Origin: Aptenodytes patagonicus
Lineage: Eukaryota > Chordata > Aves > Sphenisciformes > Spheniscidae
Assembly (NCBI RefSeq): GCF_965638725.1
Contig: NC_134949.1
Location: 38,034,151 to 38,098,150 of the forward strand
Direction of reading: 5' to 3'
Length of the DNA stretch: 64,000 nucleotides
The translations under genes and the position numbers were made by a program. A model generated the notes under the pieces. The model was given only the letters and a program-made list of their open reading frames with translations, was not told the DNA's origin and searched no databases. Within the stretch, counting starts at the first letter, position 1. The number at the start of each line of letters is the position of its first letter. Below are positions 13,001 to 23,500 of this stretch, in pieces.

Positions 13001-14216
13001 TATATTGTGTTTGGAAGTACCAGAAGATGCAGAAGGTGCTTTTGGTGAAAAGTGCATTTTGCCAACGTTGTGTTCTTGCACTTAGAATCCACCTTCTTCC
13101 ATGGACATTGAGAGCAGTTTCAGGAGTTCAGATGTTTCTGTCAGTCAGTCACACCAACTGTGTCGGGAAGGCAGAGTTGTCTCTTAGACTTTGTGTATGA
13201 GTTTCTAAGTGGAAGAGGTATCAGAATGGTGATACCACAGCTCTGATGTCTTAAATGCTTAGTTATAGCAGCAGACCTGTGTTGTATTTTTTGCTTGTGC
13301 TTTCTCTCCCTGCATGTATTCAGATGGTGTACTGTGTTGACTGGAGGCCATTTCATTCCTATGTGAATGTAGTTTTGCACTGTTACTATCAGTCATCTGC
13401 TCAGCTTCTCCCTAAAACTCATTTGCTCAAAACCAGTGTGCAGACTAATATGTAAACAGTATGTAGAATGTTAATTTTTGTGGCTACACATGTGTATCTC
13501 TGAAATTTTCTAATGTTAGCTAGTGTTAATCATTCAAAGCACTTGAAACATCATTAGTAAAGATGATAATTACTGTGACTTCTTCTCCTGCAGTTTATAC
13601 ATGCAAGCTGTCAGACCGAGAACATCCCCTCTACCTGCGTTTGGTGGCAGGCCCCAGAACAGAAATGCTCAGTTTTGTTCTACGTGAACATGAAACTGGA
13701 GAAGTTATGGTATGTTACACTCATGCTGGTTTTGTGTGTGTTTAACTTCATGGATGAGTGGGCTCCTGTTCTGTGCTGACAAGATGATCCTTTTTTTGGA
13801 AGCAGATTTTTTTTTTCTTGTTATATTTACTTTGTGCCTTTTGTAAACATTTCATTTGTGGTTAGACTGACCTGTTGTTACTTGCAGAACAAAAAACAGT
13901 TTAAAAGAGTAAAATGTTTTCAGATCCCTAAGATTTGCAAGGAGGGTGCCCGGTGCTGTTTCAGTTTGAAATTGTTTTGAGTGTCTGAGGTTTTGTTTAA
14001 AAATACTGTATATATAAATTACTTGTGTATTTTCTGTTCATCTCATCCATCCTTTTCTCTTTCCAGTGGGAAGCTTTTAGTATTCCTGAACTGCAAAACT
14101 TCTTGCGTATACTGGACAAAGAGGAAAATGAGCAACTGCAAATCTTAAAGAAGCGTTATGCAGCTTACAGAGACAAACTTGAAGAAGCCCTTGGTGGGGT
14201 GTGGAAACCTGGTTAA
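9932..14216 (+). CDS. RASSF3: RASSF3, Ras association domain family member 3 (exons 2-5; exon 1 outside window)
   Basis: Coding segments 9932-10039, 12232-12499, 13594-13709 and 14067-14216 join in frame to 213 residues plus stop (642 nt). Order: an N-terminal segment ([20 protein letters not shown]), the Ras-association ubiquitin-like fold (from [14 protein letters not shown] through [33 protein letters not shown] and [12 protein letters not shown]), and a C-terminal SARAH helix ([13 protein letters not shown] to [12 protein letters not shown]). C-terminal RASSF proteins of this type bind MST1/2 kinases through SARAH and act as adaptors in apoptosis and cell-cycle control. RASSF3 is preferred over RASSF1 and RASSF5 because of the exon 2 wording, [10 protein letters not shown], the WKPG end, and GNS and TBC1D30 as neighbours. 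The region after MELCRP is longer than I recall for human RASSF3 and contains a FYLP motif as in RASSF1/5. The first coding exon lies upstream of the window. Confidence 0.95.
10040..12231 (+). other. RASSF3: RASSF3 intron 2
   Basis: Non-coding sequence with a GT...AG border pair. The middle is occupied by a sense-oriented CR1 copy (about 10764-11612). Nothing else recognised. Confidence 0.85.
10764..11612 (+). mobile_element. CR1 LINE, 5'-truncated, with uninterrupted ORF2 tail
   Basis: 3' fragment of a chicken-repeat-1 retrotransposon. One frame runs without stop or frameshift from before 10830 to the stop at 11529-11531. It encodes the C-terminal part of the CR1 reverse-transcriptase protein ([67 protein letters not shown]-like text). 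A short 3' UTR follows (GTTGGACTCGATGATCTTAG) and ends in the avian CR1 terminus ATTCTATGATTCTAT at 11598-11612. The endonuclease and the catalytic part of the RT are absent, as in most 5'-truncated copies, so it cannot move on its own. The intact frame suggests a fairly young insertion. It lies in RASSF3 intron 2 in sense orientation. Confidence 0.95.
12232..12499 (+). CDS. RASSF3: RASSF3 coding exon 3 (RA domain, first part)
   Basis: Acceptor gatgcag|AAT, donor CAAG|gtatac, ending in phase 1. Encodes [19 protein letters not shown] through [20 protein letters not shown] and [11 protein letters not shown]. The stretch at about 12286-12366 ([21 protein letters not shown]) is the variable loop between the first RA strand and LHIS. 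Confidence 0.95.
12500..13593 (+). other. RASSF3: RASSF3 intron 3
   Basis: GT...AG intron; no repeats or other genes recognised. Confidence 0.85.
13594..13709 (+). CDS. RASSF3: RASSF3 coding exon 4 (RA domain, second part)
   Basis: Acceptor cctgcag|TTTATAC completes a Val codon begun in exon 3. Encodes [20 protein letters not shown] and on to REHETGEVM. The strong donor ATG|gtatgt after 13709 gives GEVM|WEAF, like the GEVEW junction of RASSF5. A weaker in-frame donor two codons earlier (GAA|gttatg after 13703) would give GE|WEAF, the form I recall for human RASSF3. Confidence 0.9.
13710..14066 (+). other. RASSF3: RASSF3 intron 4
   Basis: A 357-base GT...AG intron with a pyrimidine-rich acceptor (ctctttccag). 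Nothing else seen. Confidence 0.85.
14067..14216 (+). CDS. RASSF3: RASSF3 last coding exon (SARAH domain)
   Basis: 49 codons plus stop TAA at 14214-14216. Encodes [20 protein letters not shown], then [20 protein letters not shown] and ALGGVWKPG, the amphipathic SARAH helix that mediates hetero-dimerisation with MST kinases. Confidence 0.96.
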   Translation, partial: WEAFSIPELQNFLRILDKEENEQLQILKKRYAAYRDKLEEALGGVWKPG

Positions 14217-16960
14217 AAGGGGGCCAAAGGACACTCAGGAAAAATGCACGCTACCAAATGTCAGTATAGCATGCCAAACCCAATGTACAAAGAGCAGCAG
14301 AGAGTAGTTTTCTTTATTTGGAAGACTGTTTTGTGATGCCAGGGTACCTGAATTTTGCTATAGACTTAGTTCCATAAGCCAGGTCACTTAGCATCTTGCA
14401 CCCACAAGTAAGGGATTCTGCATGTTTGTACATCAGTTTGCAACCCTCTGTGTGCCTAGAGAGTTTTCCAAGTTATCTTGGTGCAAGCTGTGAAACTGTA
14501 ATCAATTTTCTAGGATGCTATGAAATAAGACTTTATTTTTTTTTCTTCTTTGCTTTAATGGTAGCTTTACAAGTAAGGATGTGCAAATTGATGGGTTAAA
14601 AAAAATGAGTAAAACCATCTGGACAAGAATTAGTTGGAGCACTATCTTTGAGATGAAATTGATTTGCACTACCTTTCTGTTTTCAAATAGTTACTGTATA
14701 ATTTGAGAGAACTGTTATAGATGGAAGGCATATAAGGTCTTGTGGTTTGTTCTGTGAAATTTGTGGAAGGCTTTAAAGTGGTCTTTCTGGAGAAGGTAAA
14801 GAGAAAGTTGAAAAGGTAAGAGTTGAGGGAGGAGAACTTTAACAGCTGACAGAGGAGGACTGGTTTTAAATAGAAATAGTATTTATACAAAGGAAAGTTA
14901 AAATACTAATTCTACAAGATTAAAGTTTTAGGATGTTATAATATTGTGAATAAGTTTTATGGTTTTTTAACTGCATAAATCCACACTGGAAAAGAAATAA
15001 AGATAATAGAAATAATGGGAAGGAATGAGAGGCAAAAGCTAAGTAAGAATGGAAATGGAGCTGCACATACAAGTCATTATTGGAGAAGCTGGTTCCATAA
15101 ATGTGTAATGGGGGTTTGAAAAGTGCAGCAAAGCTGAAAGGTGGCTGCTTACTTGAATTCTGAAAAGTGGACAATGTCTCAGATAACTCTGTGAGAAATG
15201 CCCATCTAGCGAGTGTTTAGACATAAGCTATAACTACAGATCTTTATTGTAATTCAGACCTTTCCTCTGGCTCAGCGATCCATTTTTAGGCTGGATAATT
15301 TTGAATTATCATATCTGAAAGACAAAAATAGCTTCCTCTGCTTCTTTGTTTGTTGAAGGCTCAGTCAAGCAAAGAAAGTAGAATTTATTCTTCATGTTTC
15401 CAGCTTAGCAGAAAATTAACATTTATTGGCTGTGTTGGTGACTGAGCTTAGTAACTCCTTACTTTCAGTAATTCAGAAGGCTTTTTCCTTATGGTTTTTA
15501 AATTCTTAATTGAAAAACTGATTACCAAATCCTGCAGACTGCTGATTTACTTGATTTAAAAGTAGGAAAAATGTAGCAAGAAAACTTTTTACTTTACTGT
15601 AAATATAATTGTTGTTCTTTCGGAGTTATTTATCTAAAAAAGCATGTTCAAAAGAAACCAAAGAAGTGGGTGTGCAATAGAAGCATGAGGCAGATTTGAG
15701 TAACTGATACTTCAGTCATTATCATGCCAGACAGGAAATGAGTTCTATATTGGGGGGAGGGGGGGGGAGTGCTAACGATTTAAGAGCAGCAGAAGTTGGT
15801 GGGGTTTTTTCCCTCCGCTCTTAGGGTGTTTGTCTTAAATTCCCAAGGAATTGTTAAAACTTTGGTGACATCTAATGGATATGGTGTGAAACTCCAAGAT
15901 GCTTCTGTTCTTCCCCTTAATTTGATGTAATTGTGCCTTTGTTTCCTTTCCTTAGTAGGACTTTTTTTTAAACTCTTCACTGTTTTTTTTGGTAAAAGAA
16001 TTTGCAAACTTAATGGGACAATCATAATGTTTTAAAGTGTTAAGAGAAATTAAGAGTAGGACTAACTATAAAGTATATATAAGGCATATCTTGTTTGTTT
16101 TTTAATTTCACATGTAACATTGTAGTGCATGTGTGAGTTAGTAACATTATCCTCAAATGAGACACTTTATAATGGTTCAGGGAATGCTTTTATGTTTTGT
16201 TACAATTTGTTTTTCTATGAATGCAGCAGCATGTTGGTGGGTATTCTGTTAACATCTACTTAATTTATGCATCTGCCCATAACTATGTAACCATTACATA
16301 ATCGCTGTCAATATTGAACCATTTGTTGCTCAGATTTAAACACTGTTTGAGTCTAAAAGTGGAGTAAAAAAAACATGTGAATTTTGTTTTTACTTGAACT
16401 GAACTATCAGTCTTTTAAGTAGGCACATCTGCATTTACTTTAGCCAAAAACCTCGATCAGTGTTGTATGCACTATGAGTCTTGATTTGGGGTGAAGGGGG
16501 TGGGGGTGGGGGACCAAAATAAACTTATATTTTAATTTTGTCTTAGTCCACGGTTAATTATTGTAAGATGTCATGTGTGGGGTTAATTTTGTTCTTTTTT
16601 TTTTTTACACACTGGCAATTACAAGAGCTTTAATTTAAAAGAAATGGTCATGCCTAGTCAGTTTCTCTTTTTTTTTTTTATTTTAGCATCAAATTGAAAT
16701 GTCAAAGCTTTTGTTGCAAAACTGTTTTCATTTCATTATATGATGGTACCAGAATGATTAAATGAGATGGGCGGGGGGGAGGGGGAATGCAGGGAAACAT
16801 ATGAAAATGTATGTCTTTAAAAACAAACATTTAAACTATTTATAATTTTGACAAGCTTAGTTTTATTTTTGTAGGGAAGTTTTTATTCCCCTTAAAGTTA
16901 TTACTGAAATGGCAAAAAAAAAAGTGATGGTTCCATTATTAAAGTTGAAGTTGGCAATAC
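14217..16960 (+). other. RASSF3: RASSF3 3' UTR (end inferred)
   Basis: AT-rich sequence downstream of the RASSF3 stop with no coding signature, ending 350 bases before the next CpG island. It carries U-rich runs and three G-rich tracts (15752-15767, 16488-16512, 16769-16785). The end is set from the polyadenylation signal ATTAAA at 16938-16943; an earlier end near 16540 is also possible. Confidence 0.65.
16518..16523 (+). terminator. RASSF3: Candidate proximal poly(A) signal AATAAA, RASSF3
   Basis: Canonical hexamer about 2.3 kb after the stop, five bases after a run of four G-tracts that could form a quadruplex. Downstream sequence is moderately U-rich. Confidence 0.5.
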
Positions 16961-16982
16961 TTAGTTGTGTGATGTGTGTTTA
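16938..16982 (+). terminator. RASSF3: Candidate distal poly(A) site of RASSF3
   Basis: ATTAAA at 16938-16943 followed about 20-40 bases later by a GU-rich element (tgtgtgatgtgtgttta, 16966-16982) and a U-run, the usual layout of a cleavage/polyadenylation site. Confidence 0.55.
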
Positions 16983-17420
16983 TTTTTTTTCTGTTACCTG
17001 AAGCTCGTGTTGTGATCACTTTGATGCCAAATGAGACTTCCTTGTAGCACTAAATCATGTAGGGAGGTGCAGTGTGCCTTAAGCATAAATTAAGGTTTGC
17101 CTGGAACAACAGATACATTTCAGTGTATGTGTCCCAGTCATACTTCTATATATATAGATGTTTTAATTTTGCATCCTGATTTTGGTAAAGAATAATACAG
17201 GCAAAACTAAAACCAATCGATTTACTCAAATACAACAAGGAAAAAAAAAAAACAAATACTTTGAAATTACACACAAACCTTGAAATTTACCATTTTCTTT
17301 CCTACCTTTACCTCGCACTCGGCCCCGTCGGAGGGGCGGAGGAGGAGCCACTCCCGTTTCCCGCCCGGGCGGCGCTGAGGCGAGCAATTCCCGCCGCCGG
17401 GGCTGCCTCCTCCCTGAGGA

Positions 17421-17514
17421 CGGCGGGCGGCCCCCGCCTCGGAGGACGGCTCGGCCGTGGGCGGGCATTCTGTAGAACGGTCGAGCCGTCCTCCGAGGCG
17501 GGGGCCGCCCGCCG
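17421..17514. repeat. Perfect 33-bp GC-rich inverted repeat, 28-base loop
   Basis: Arm 17421-17453 (starting cggcgggcggcccccgcc) is the exact reverse complement of 17482-17514, with spacer 17454-17481. The stem is very GC-rich, so transcribed RNA would form a very stable hairpin in the inferred 5' UTR, ending 9 bases before the donor site of exon 1. A fold-back assembly error is an alternative explanation. Confidence 0.9.
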
Positions 17515-17521
17515 CGACGCC

Positions 17522-17523
17522 AT
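17522..17523 (+). CDS. APMAP-like exon 1 coding bases (AT of a split ATG)
   Basis: Exon 1 ends gacgccAT|gtaagc, and exon 2 begins with G, so the first two bases of the start codon lie here. The frame upstream is open but contains no ATG between 17261 and this point. The -3 base is G. The total coding length is a multiple of three only with these two bases. Exon 1 upstream of this is 5' UTR with an unmapped start. Confidence 0.6.
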
Positions 17524-20500
17524 GTAAGCGCTGGGCTCCGTGGGAGGGAGGAGGGCGGTGGCGTCCTCCCGTCCCCTTAAGGGCCGGCGGCGGTGCGTGA
17601 GGAGAGGTCTTCCCCGGGCGGGCAGCGGTAGGGGAAGCGGAGAGAGCCGAGGGTTGCGGGCCCGCCATGTTTTACCTCACGAAGACGGCGGGCAGGGCCG
17701 CAGCGGGGCTCTCCTCTGTCACAGAGGCACCTCTGCCACAGAGGGAGCGGAGCCACAGGCTTGCAGTGGGTGCTGTCCCGCCTTAGTTGGGTGGGAAAGC
17801 CCACGGACGAGTGGTTTCTTGCTATAAAAAGAATTGTTGCAGAAACGAGGTGAGGAAGTGTCCTGGACTGGAGGCAATACCCAGGTCCTCCCTCCTCAGG
17901 AAATGCCTTTCACCCCTTTTTATCTCATGGCCTTTAAAGGCTTTTTAGTCGTTCTCTCCGAAAACATGTATGTTTAATTTTCTGGTTGATTATTTCGGGT
18001 TTGTTAAAAATAGTTTAATCCTCCCTAATTGAATTGGTAGCACAGAGCTACTTTGCTGTTTGCTTTGGTCTCTCTTGCTCTTCCCTGGGCATTGCGGCCC
18101 TGCAGCAGAGAGGATGATAATGGTTTGACCAGTTCCTTGAAGGCTGATTCACATGAGACCCCATAGCTTCATATGTGCAACAACCACATTAAGGCTATGT
18201 ATGCACTTGGTAAAACCCGTTAGTAGCAAATACTTCAATAATCAGCTGGGGTAAGGTTGGTAAAAGGCCTTAAAGGTACTAGAGTCAGCAAAGTTGCTTA
18301 CCACGCAAGTAACTAAGCTTGTGTCTCTGCCTACAGCAATTACGTATCACTAGCAATACAACCCAGCAAAAGAAACCTTGTGGTTTTCGGCTGGTTCAGG
18401 GGCTGGATCACCCATCCAGAGACCGGAGGAGCCCAGGTGCGGTGTGGAGACAGAGCAGGACGGCAGTACTGCCCGTGGAGCAGCGGGGCCACTCCTCTCC
18501 ATGGCAGGGATCATCAGGTTGTTGCAGTCTGCTTTGTTGTCCTCCAGTCTTAGTTTTTAGCACTGAAATTTTTTAACTTTTGAAAAAAAAAAAAAAAATT
18601 GATTCTTCTTACTCCCCTCCTGCCCTCCTCCTGTGTGTCCATGAGTCTACAACTGTTTTCTTTTCCTCCCAGGTTCCCAGCATGGGGGTTTCCAGCTGCA
18701 GTCCTTGTGACTTTTGCTAGCATTTACTTTTTACCATCACCCATTGATCCAGAACCGTTCACGTATGTTCCTCTACTTAATTTTAAAGTTCAATAGCATA
18801 CTTGTGTTTGTCGGGAAATACCTGTGCATTCCAAACTTCTCCTATACTTTTCATCCTGCAGGAGCATATAAAGCATGCTACTTAAGTTCATATGCAGGAG
18901 AAATTGTGTTTCTCATATAAAACTCAAAAATAGAAACACTTTTTTAAACAAGTGAATTTCAAGCAAAACAATGCTGATCAGTGTGGTATTCATACATACA
19001 TGTAGAGGGATTGTTAGTAGATCTCAGACTAATGATAGGGAATAAAACTTTCTAGGATGATGGCAATTTTGTGTTTGTATTGATTTCAGGAAAAAAAAAA
19101 AATCTAAAAAGTCTGTATTCCTTTTAGCCTGGGCCTGCAATCTCCACAGAATTGTTAATTTAGTTTGAAGTAGTAGTTTTAACAAATTCTTTAAAATAAG
19201 AGAATACCTTGTTATTAGTATCTCTGGAATAAAGTCCTATTACTTTCCCTTCAAATAATTTTATAGTCTAATGTTGCCTTGTTTCTTACACCTCATTTAT
19301 AACACATTTGGTGCAGTTTTGAAAAGCCACCTCCTGCCTTAGTTGGGTCATTGCAAGTGAATAAAAAGCTTCAGAGTGGACAAAGAATCTTCACAGGACA
19401 ACTGAAAGGTCCCGAGTCTTTTACTGTTGATGATGAAGGCAAGTAGATAACTTCCAAATGGGTAAAGTTATACATCTGCTACATGTTATACATCTGATAG
19501 ATCTGCTTAGTCAAGTTATTAAAAGAGGACACTTAAGAACTTTAAATCCAAAGAAAGAAAAATAGGAACGTTTGCTCAATGATTGCTCCAAAAATATTAA
19601 GATAACTGTATGTTCTTCCATATCTTCACATTTGTAAACATTTCACTGGAAATAACCCAGAACATTTTGTTGTCTGCTGCTTCCAAGGACACAGCAAATG
19701 TTATACTGCTATATTAAAAAACACAACCACAAGTTGTATTAAAATATAATTAAAAAGGTGTAAAATGGCATATTCTTCAAAAGTAGCATGCAAAAACAGC
19801 TAAAACTTTTTGTGGGAATTGTTCCAAATGTGAGTCTAAGCTTGGGCTTTTGACATAGACCTAGTGATAAGCTTGCCCTGTTTTTTTTCTGTTTCAGGTC
19901 TCCAAAAGCAGTGTTAATTTGCTGCTTGAGCTCAGTCACTGAGTTCAACACACTCTTATTTCAAAAGCTGTTATTGAACATAGAACCAAAGAGGGAGGCA
20001 AATGAAGTTGTTTTAAAATTTGCATAGTTATCAAAAACATATTTTTAGAGCAGCTTGGAATATAAAAGAACTTTTCACTGTAACATAAAACCTCCTCTAA
20101 CCTATCCACATAATTCATCTCGGTTGCCTGGCAGCTGTGAGGTGGCAAAACGGTAGGTGAAGGAACCTTACAGATAGTGGGAAGCAGAGAGCTTGAAGCG
20201 CTAACAAGTAGGATGTTTTGCATCTTTCCAACAGCTCTTACCCAGAGTGTGAACAAAGTAGGGACTGCAATGAAAGTTCAAGCCAAATAGAGGACAGACA
20301 CTGTGATCTTCTGTTTAGGACACAGGTTTAGTGCTGTGGACTCAGGACTTACCTGGTTTGGAGGAATTATTTTCCTCTTGATGTGTAAGTGGATAAAATA
20401 GATACCTGCAGTAGCCAGTACAGAGAAGTAGGCCACTCCCAGTCCAGAGCAGTTTGAGCTAGGCAGTTCAGACACCCTCCCTTACTGCTGGTGCTAGTTT

Positions 20501-23500
20501 TATGGTATTTTTCAAGGAAATATTGAATAGCCCAGGACATGTTTGTCTGAAAGATACTGTCTTGTGTGCTACAGAGGTGAGAGGTAATAATCTGGAATGG
20601 TCTTGTTTGCCATTGTGCAAGCTGAAATTAGAAGCGTTTTCAGTCGTAGCAGCATAGGCCTGGAAGGGACCTAGCTCACCACCTTGCACTGAGGCACCCA
20701 TTCCTAGCAGTGTCTTCTCAAAGCTGTTTCCTTCCTGCTTTCCTCAAAGGCACTATTTTAAATTGTCTTTTTATCGCACTTTTTGTTCTCCACCTCTTCC
20801 TCTACAACTTTCAGAAAGGGTAGCATTCACAACTGGAGTTTTGCGGAGTATATTTTAAATCTGAGGACTAATCCTGCAAATGCTCTGTGTTGCCAAATCT
20901 AACCTCTTTCATGAGGCTGCATAAAATACTGGTTTGGTTCTATTTTTCTTGAGTGTGTTAATTCTACCATGGATCTTCCCTGAATTTAAGGATGTTTTAG
21001 GAGACTGGATTCAGTCAGTTGAAATCATACAATAATGACCAAGGTTGTAGTAAGTGTTGTGGTGATGTTGCCTGATTTAGGTAAATGCTGTTTTCCATAT
21101 GAATAAGACAGGATATTACGGGTAACTGGAGTAGTTCTGTTTTGCCTTCACTTTATTACAAATACTCATGAGAGAAGTCTAGTGCAAAACCCACTTGCAC
21201 TAGCTATATAAATCTAAATATAGCATCATAGCCTAGTGCATAGCATGATAGAAAATAGCATTACAAGTCTAAGATTTCTCTCTTTAAATACAGAATCTGG
21301 TATGTGATCAGAAATTTCAGCTGTTTCCAACATGCCTCGAGAGGCATTAGAATGCCAGTATATTTTATGACAGCAAAATTCAGCCTCTGTTTTTTCCCAG
21401 GCAAAGTTGTTGTATTGAACAGTGGCTCTGAAGTTCTCCCTTCAGATAAACAGGTGCCTTCTGTATGCCAGTAATCCTAGACAATTCTTTTAATCTAGAT
21501 CTGACAGCTGATACTTTGAGAATCTGTCCTATTTGCTCATAACATTTTTCCATAGATGTGAGTGAGCAGATGCTAGACATTTTTATATCTGTTTCTCTGC
21601 TCTGGTGTAAGTGCTCATTAGACCAAGTCAGAATCTGTGTTTTTCAGTAATACTGGCACAGAAAGGTAGCATAACTTTTATGGAGTATCTTTTAACACCT
21701 GTTGCCAAGTGGCAGTGCACATTTTTAAATGTAAACAAGGCTAGGGTGAAAATGCAAAGAATGTAAAGAAAATAATGTCTACTTTAGTTCAATCTATGTA
21801 AATAAAAGACAAATCAGAGGAACGTTCCCAGTTAACAGACTTTACACTAAAAGTGAATTTTATAGGACTGGTCATGTGCATTGTACTATTTCAGAGCCTG
21901 GACTAGTCAAAAGGTAGGAGGATGCTATTTTTCAAAGGTGGGGCTTAACCACTGCTAGTGTTTTTCCTTTGATACTCTACACAGAAGTTCGTGGAGTTAC
22001 GATACAACGTCAAAAGATTTGAAGACTTCCTGTGAGCTTTTTGCCTTGTTAATCTAAACGCTTTAAAGGCACAGGAGAAAGCAACTGCTAAGCAGGTATC
22101 CAATAAAAAAAGTGCTTAAGTCCTTCAATGCAAACTTACACATTTTTGGTATTATTCTGGTGGTTCAAAACCAAAGGAAAACATCACCGCTTAAAAAAAC
22201 CCCAAAAACCACACTTGGTTTTTTTGCCTAGGATTTTAATGTCCTAGGAGAAGGGTTACTTTCATGTTTTGGATCAGTCATTGTAATGTTTTCCTTTCGT
22301 CTACTGAACATTTTAGCTAACTGATAATGTGGCAGAAGCCTCAGGACAAAAAGGTAGATCGTGTGAGCTCTGCTAATGCTTTCACTGATTCTCACTGACA
22401 GTATGAGGATATCACTATGAATCTTTAGTCCTGTCCTTGATGCCTGCCTTTGCTGCTAACCCAGAGGAGTCTTAAGATGGCTTTTAATTTTCTATGTTTA
22501 TTTAAAATAAACATATGAACAATTAATATTTTTTCTAATCTCCAATTTATTATGGCTCTTTCTGCTTTATGAAAATATATTTAAAGTAAGCTGTATGGTT
22601 TCCTGTCCATTTCATTGCTTTGTGTGTGCATAGAATATATAAATTCGGAGCAAGAAGGAAGGGCTCACAATAATGAGGAATCTCATTTTTTTTAGAGTAA
22701 GTTTTATTTGCCTTGGTCCCTTTTAAAATGGTCTTCAAATATACTTATTTTAAGGTAATATCTACACTGGTACTGTGGATGGGAAACTGTGGATGATCAG
22801 CGGTGACCAGCTGCATTTCATTACTCAAATGGGGCAGGATATGCCTGAATGTGGTGAGCCACGGTTTTGATGTGAAAATGACAACAAACTTGTTCACATA
22901 AAAGTCACTGAATGAGAAACTGAAGTGCTATTTTAGCTATTGTTAACATTTTCTGATTCTTGTAGTTTTTCATGTAGTCTGCTATCATGTAGTTTTTCCT
23001 AATGTAGACAGGATTAAGTCATAATGGCACACTTCTCTAGCCACGGATTGTCATTTATATAAAGAACAACATTTTACAGAAGTCCTTCTATATAAAGCTT
23101 TTTGAGGGTGGTCTAAAGACACAATTTATCCAGTTATTTTCCTGCCTCAAGGTCAAAATTTATTTTAGAAACATTTCAAATCTTACAAAGGAATCAGAGA
23201 CTTAGAATAGTGTGTCTTGGTACCATCACCAGTAACTGGACTGCAAGGTTGCATTTTCTTTCCTTACTTATAAATGAGAAAGACAAACACTGAAATGTTC
23301 ATGTTTTTATCCTGTTGCTTTTTGATGAATCAAGCAGGCCTGAAAGGCCATTAAAATACCCGATTGGCTTTAGCCTGGTTTCCTAAAAATGTGAGTTTTG
23401 TAGGTGCTTTCCCGATCCCCAAAGTCCCTGTGCTGTGGGCTGGTCTCAACTGAATTTGAAAGAATTCTCAAAGATTACTGAACTTTTTTGAGTCTTACGT

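Larger units (their letters stand above)
17310..17760 (+). promoter_or_regulatory. CpG island, promoter of the APMAP-like gene
   Basis: Sharp change from AT-rich flanks to very GC- and CpG-rich DNA. No TATA box is evident, as is typical of CpG-island promoters. The inferred first exon ends inside it at 17523. It also contains a perfect 33-bp inverted repeat (17421-17453 and 17482-17514). Confidence 0.75.

Noticed and set aside
12500-13593. Minus-strand frames of 70-92 codons
   Set aside because: No recognisable protein and located within RASSF3 intron 3.
17267-17668. 133-codon minus-strand frame in the APMAP-like CpG island
   Set aside because: Low-complexity Pro/Arg/Ala-rich text. Its similarity to the opposite-strand frame is explained by the inverted repeat.
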